Of a stretch of DNA of 64,000 nt, positions 61,142 to 64,000 are shown one piece after another. The position numbers and the translations under genes were made by a program. Source of the stretch: Halopseudomonas sp002296055 (lineage in GTDB: Bacteria > Pseudomonadota > Gammaproteobacteria > Pseudomonadales > Pseudomonadaceae). The DNA is taken from NCBI RefSeq assembly GCF_050876985.1, contig NZ_JBPAPP010000001.1; one strand, 5' to 3'. The notes under the pieces are model-generated. The model saw only the letters and a list, made by a program, of their open reading frames with translations, was not told where the DNA came from and did no database searches. How positions within the stretch are numbered: position 1 is the first letter of the stretch; the number at the start of each line of letters is the position of its first letter.

Positions 61142-62554
61142 TCAGAAGGTCGAGAGCCCGCTGGCTTCCATAAAGCGGTACACCAGATAGCGCCAACGGC
61201 TGTGATCTGCAAAGTCTGCGTAGGGCAGGCTGTAGGTCGCGCCGTTGGCGTTGTGCCATTCGCGCTCAAAGTCGCCTCGTTGCTCGCTGATCTGCGGGCT
61301 GTCACTGCGGCTGACCAGGCGCACGCTGGTTTCCAGATTCAGGTCGTGCAGGTTGCGGCGGGTAAAGTTGGCCGAGCCGGCAATCAGCTCGGCGCTGCCA
61401 TCAGTGCGTTCCAGCCTGATCCACTTGCGGTGGCATTGCTCTCCCTCGGTCGCGCACCAGCGCACGGGAATGCCTGCTTCATGCAGATCCCAGGCTGCCT
61501 GCCGGTTGGGGATGCCGTTTTTCTCGCGGCCAAAGGCATCGCGGTTGGGATCCAGGATCACGCGCAGTGTCGCGCCGCGTTGATGCGCTGCAATCAGGGC
61601 CTCTATGACCGGTCGTGATGACAGGTAGAACATCTCCAAGTCGATCTGATCGCCAGACTGCGCCGAGCCGATCAGCTGCAGCAGCGCCTGCTCGATAGCT
61701 CCCTCGGTCAGCACCTGCAGCTGCGGTGGCTGGCTGTCTGACACTGCCGGTGCGTCAGGCCAGTCGGCGGCAGGGGCGTAGCCCGACAGCAGCGCCACGG
61801 CGCGCTCGGTCTGCAGCAGGTCGAGCGCGGCTGCGCCGCTGAACTGTACGGCGCTGTTGTCGTGGCGGCTGCTGGCATCATGCGGGTTCATTGAGGTGAC
61901 CAGGCCGGTCCACTCGCCGTTATGGTCAACGATCAGGGTCTTGCGGTGATTGGCGCGGAAATTCAGCAGGTGCAGGTAGGTGCGCAGCGTGACCTTGCCC
62001 TCGCCGACCGGGTTGGGTAGCCAGCCGCCCTCGGTGCTGTTGCCCAGATAGCTGCAGCACAGGGTCCAGATGCCGGTCCAGGTGGGGTTGGAGGCGGGCA
62101 GCTTGCTCAGATCGGTCATCACCACGTCGACACCAGCGCCGCGCAGCGCCTCGAACTGCGCCGACTCCACGCCGCCGTACAGGGTGTTGAACGGATCGCT
62201 AATCAGCACCACCGGCATCTGCGGATGACGTTGGCGGGCAGCAATCAGTGCGTCGGTCAGCTCGCTCGACAGCGGTCGATAACTGTCCTCGCCGGCAAAG
62301 TCGTTGAACAGGAACATGTCCACAACGACCAGCTCGTTGGCGCTGTCGATCAGCTCCAGTACCCGGTCCATGATCTGTTGCTGAACATGCTCCTGGCCCT
62401 CGCTGTCGCGCCAGGTCTGGTCAAACAGCAGCTCTACCTGTTCGGCGGGGCGCAGCGGGGTTGTAGCGGAGAGGTCTTCGGGCATCTGCTGGCAGCCAAG
62501 CAGGCTGGCAAGCAGCAATCCCGGCAGCAGCGAGCGAACGCAGAGTGTGGGCAT
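61142..62554 (-). CDS. Phospholipase D-family lipoprotein (cardiolipin-synthase-like)
   Basis: This 470-residue protein has a lipoprotein signal (LLASLLGC) and two PLD domains. The first HKD motif is complete (NHRKTLIVD); the second reads CHRKWIRLE, with Glu in place of Asp, followed by AGSANFTRRN. Such proteins exchange or hydrolyse phosphodiesters, often in cardiolipin synthesis, here at the periplasmic face. ATG 62554 begins the lipoprotein signal. It is convergent with gabT and 15 bases from it. Confidence 0.85.
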   Translation of the reverse strand: MPTLCVRSLLPGLLLASLLGCQQMPEDLSATTPLRPAEQVELLFDQTWRDSEGQEHVQQQIMDRVLELIDSANELVVVDMFLFNDFAGEDSYRPLSSELTDALIAARQRHPQMPVVLISDPFNTLYGGVESAQFEALRGAGVDVVMTDLSKLPASNPTWTGIWTLCCSYLGNSTEGGWLPNPVGEGKVTLRTYLHLLNFRANHRKTLIVDHNGEWTGLVTSMNPHDASSRHDNSAVQFSGAAALDLLQTERAVALLSGYAPAADWPDAPAVSDSQPPQLQVLTEGAIEQALLQLIGSAQSGDQIDLEMFYLSSRPVIEALIAAHQRGATLRVILDPNRDAFGREKNGIPNRQAAWDLHEAGIPVRWCATEGEQCHRKWIRLERTDGSAELIAGSANFTRRNLHDLNLETSVRLVSRSDSPQISEQRGDFEREWHNANGATYSLPYADFADHSRWRYLVYRFMEASGLSTF

Positions 62555-62674
62555 GATCAAGATCGGTGGCGGTGATAGCAGCAGACTGCCCAAGCCTGGC
62601 CGTTAATGCAAACCGCAAGGTGCCGGCCCGGGCGCGCCAAGCGCGCAGCGAGCCGGCACTAAGGCTCGGGCCGG

Positions 62675-63025
62675 TTAGGCGGCAGCCAGCTTGGGGTTGG
62701 GGCCAAAGCGGTTGTCGCCGGCGTCCCCTTCAATGCACAGGAAAATCAGCAGGATGATACTGCCCACCAGCGGCACCAGGCTGATCAGAATCCACCAGCC
62801 GCTGCGGTTGGTGTCGTGCAGGCGGCGGATGCACACGGCAATCGACGGCAGCAGAACGGCCAGTGAGTAAATCGGTACCAGCAGCATGATGCCGAGCACG
62901 CCGTCAATGACGCCGCAGACGATCGAGGCCAGGATGTTGAACAGAATAAACATCCAGTATTCCTTGCGACGGGCGCGGCCCTGAAACTCGACATACTTCT
63001 TCAATACAGCGATATACCATTCCAT
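62675..63025 (-). CDS. DUF805 family membrane protein
   Basis: This is a 116-residue inner-membrane protein of the DUF805 family: YVEFQGRARRKEYWMFILFN at the start, three to four hydrophobic helices, CIRRLHDTNRSGWWILI and a Gly/Asn-rich tail (GDAGDNRFGPNP). Function unknown. I chose ATG 63025 (MEWYIAVLKKY) with AAAGGAAA upstream, which gives the usual N-terminus. Confidence 0.9.
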   Translation of the reverse strand: MEWYIAVLKKYVEFQGRARRKEYWMFILFNILASIVCGVIDGVLGIMLLVPIYSLAVLLPSIAVCIRRLHDTNRSGWWILISLVPLVGSIILLIFLCIEGDAGDNRFGPNPKLAAA

Positions 63026-63244
63026 GCGGTTTCCTTTCTTTGGCAGTGTAGAGCTGAACATGTGGAGCAAAAAAGGGATTGGCAACGCGCAGGCATACGG
63101 TGAACCGCTCCCTGGTTGTGACAGTCAATCCCTGTAGCGGCCTTGGCCGCCCGCGGTATTTAAGACGTCATGCCGGAGCCGGGTCAACCGCCAAGTGCCG
63201 GCCGAGTGCTAACCTGTGAGCGGTTTGACACCTTTGGGGGGCGC

Positions 63245-64000
63245 ATGCGCCGGCGTAGTTCGATTCTGTTGCTAATGTTTCTGCTGCTGACGCTGCTTGT
63301 GTTGCTGGCGCGGCTGTGGGGGCAGCAGCAGCTGCACGCAGCCGGTGTTCAGCAACTTGATTGGCAGACGCTGGGTTGGCGCGACGGCGCGCTGCAGGTT
63401 GATGAGCTGCACCTGCAGATGCGGGACGGGCTGCGGTTGACTGTGCAGCAGGCGCGCTTGCGGCCGGGCTGGCGCGGCGGCCCACGACTGCGCACCGTGC
63501 AGGCAGACAGCCTGCAGTTGCATCTGCCGGCCGCGCAGGGCAGCAGCCAGAGCGGCGGGCTTGACCCCCTGTTGCTGCTCGGTGATGAGCAATTCTGGCG
63601 TCAGCTGGCCGACTGGGCACCGGACAGCGCACGTATCGCGCAGATAAACGCCAATCTGCCCTGTCGCGATCAACGTTGTGAGCTGGCAGGTGCCTGGCAG
63701 CTGCAGCGCGCCGAGCAGGCCGACGGGTTGATGCTGTCGAGCGTCTTGCAACTCGACCTGGATGGCCAGCAGCTCGACGTTCAGCCGCAGCTGCGCCTGA
63801 ATACCGAGGGCGTGGCATTGGAGGCCGATCTGCAGGTTGATCAGGTAACCGCCGCCCGGCTGAACAGCCAGTGGCGCGACGGGCAGCACTGGCAAGGCCG
63901 CCTGCACATACCGGATTGGCCGCAAACCCCCTGGCTGTTTGGCTACCTGGGCCGCTGGATGGCGCTGGGTGCGCTGCCGATTGAGCAGATTCCGGCCGCA
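63245..64000 (+). CDS. YdbH-like AsmA-type membrane-anchored protein, 3'-truncated
   Basis: This reading frame is open from ATG 63245 to the window edge (252 codons so far). It begins with a signal anchor (RRRSSILLLMFLLLTLLVLLARLWG) and continues with regular beta-strand repeats typical of AsmA/YdbH-like bridge proteins (VQQLDWQTLGWRDGALQV, LQADSLQLHL-like strands). YdbH spans the periplasm to carry phospholipids to the outer membrane. GGGGG lies upstream of the ATG. The family assignment is tentative because the C-terminal domain is missing. Confidence 0.6.
   Translation, partial: MRRRSSILLLMFLLLTLLVLLARLWGQQQLHAAGVQQLDWQTLGWRDGALQVDELHLQMRDGLRLTVQQARLRPGWRGGPRLRTVQADSLQLHLPAAQGSSQSGGLDPLLLLGDEQFWRQLADWAPDSARIAQINANLPCRDQRCELAGAWQLQRAEQADGLMLSSVLQLDLDGQQLDVQPQLRLNTEGVALEADLQVDQVTAARLNSQWRDGQHWQGRLHIPDWPQTPWLFGYLGRWMALGALPIEQIPAA

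Overview
The window is 64 kb of a high-GC gammaproteobacterial chromosome. Gene content and order point to the Pseudomonas/Halopseudomonas group: comM-ubiK-glnK-amtB, sutA, HAD-xerC-DUF484-dapF-lysA-lptM-cyaY-cyaA, fabY, and an adjacent rep helicase and cytochrome c5 pair all match syntenic Pseudomonas blocks. The genus is an inference; no rRNA is present.

Layout. 1-2321: tail of a Mn/Fe-type ABC importer (ATPase plus two permeases). 2284-3758: LysR regulator divergent from a glyoxalase-fold enzyme. 3936-4712: two small orphan genes (secreted and membrane). 4886-8701: one very large, lower-GC SIR2-domain gene that looks like a single-gene anti-phage system, next to tRNA-Arg(CCG) at 9140-9216. 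9444-18000: mostly core genes (cytochrome c5, rep, a GGDEF-EAL protein, a 2OG-Fe(II) oxygenase with divergent LysR, comM, ubiK). 17924-20021: an NtrC/sigma54-type control region, a small ORF, glnK and amtB.

20100-36400 is an accessory block between amtB and sutA. It holds a 0.65-kb tandem repeat, a two-component system, a copper-resistance cluster (cupredoxin, copA, copB, glutaredoxin-MauE fusion, ferritin-like protein, YjbQ protein), and then the most notable locus. This is a sigma54-like promoter followed by a guanidine-I (ykkC) riboswitch and a tightly packed ten-gene operon: substrate-binding protein, fatty-acid-desaturase-like diiron membrane oxygenase, two SDR dehydrogenases, creatininase, isochorismatase-fold amidohydrolase, metallo-beta-lactamase-fold hydrolase, an uncharacterised protein, ABC permease and ABC ATPase. 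It reads as nitrogen-regulated and guanidine-sensing uptake and stepwise breakdown of a guanidine-containing compound. I know of no described pathway with this combination.

36499-49338 is core again (sutA, HAD phosphatase, xerC, DUF484, dapF, lysA, lptM, cyaY, DUF1289, cyaA, TIGR02647, GST, adenosine deaminase, fabY). 49528-61126 carries amine and GABA catabolism (cupin, class III aminotransferase, kauB; MarR regulator, gabD, gabT), an MFS transporter and a TonB-dependent receptor. The window ends with a PLD-family lipoprotein, a DUF805 membrane protein and the 5' part of a YdbH-like gene that runs off the edge.
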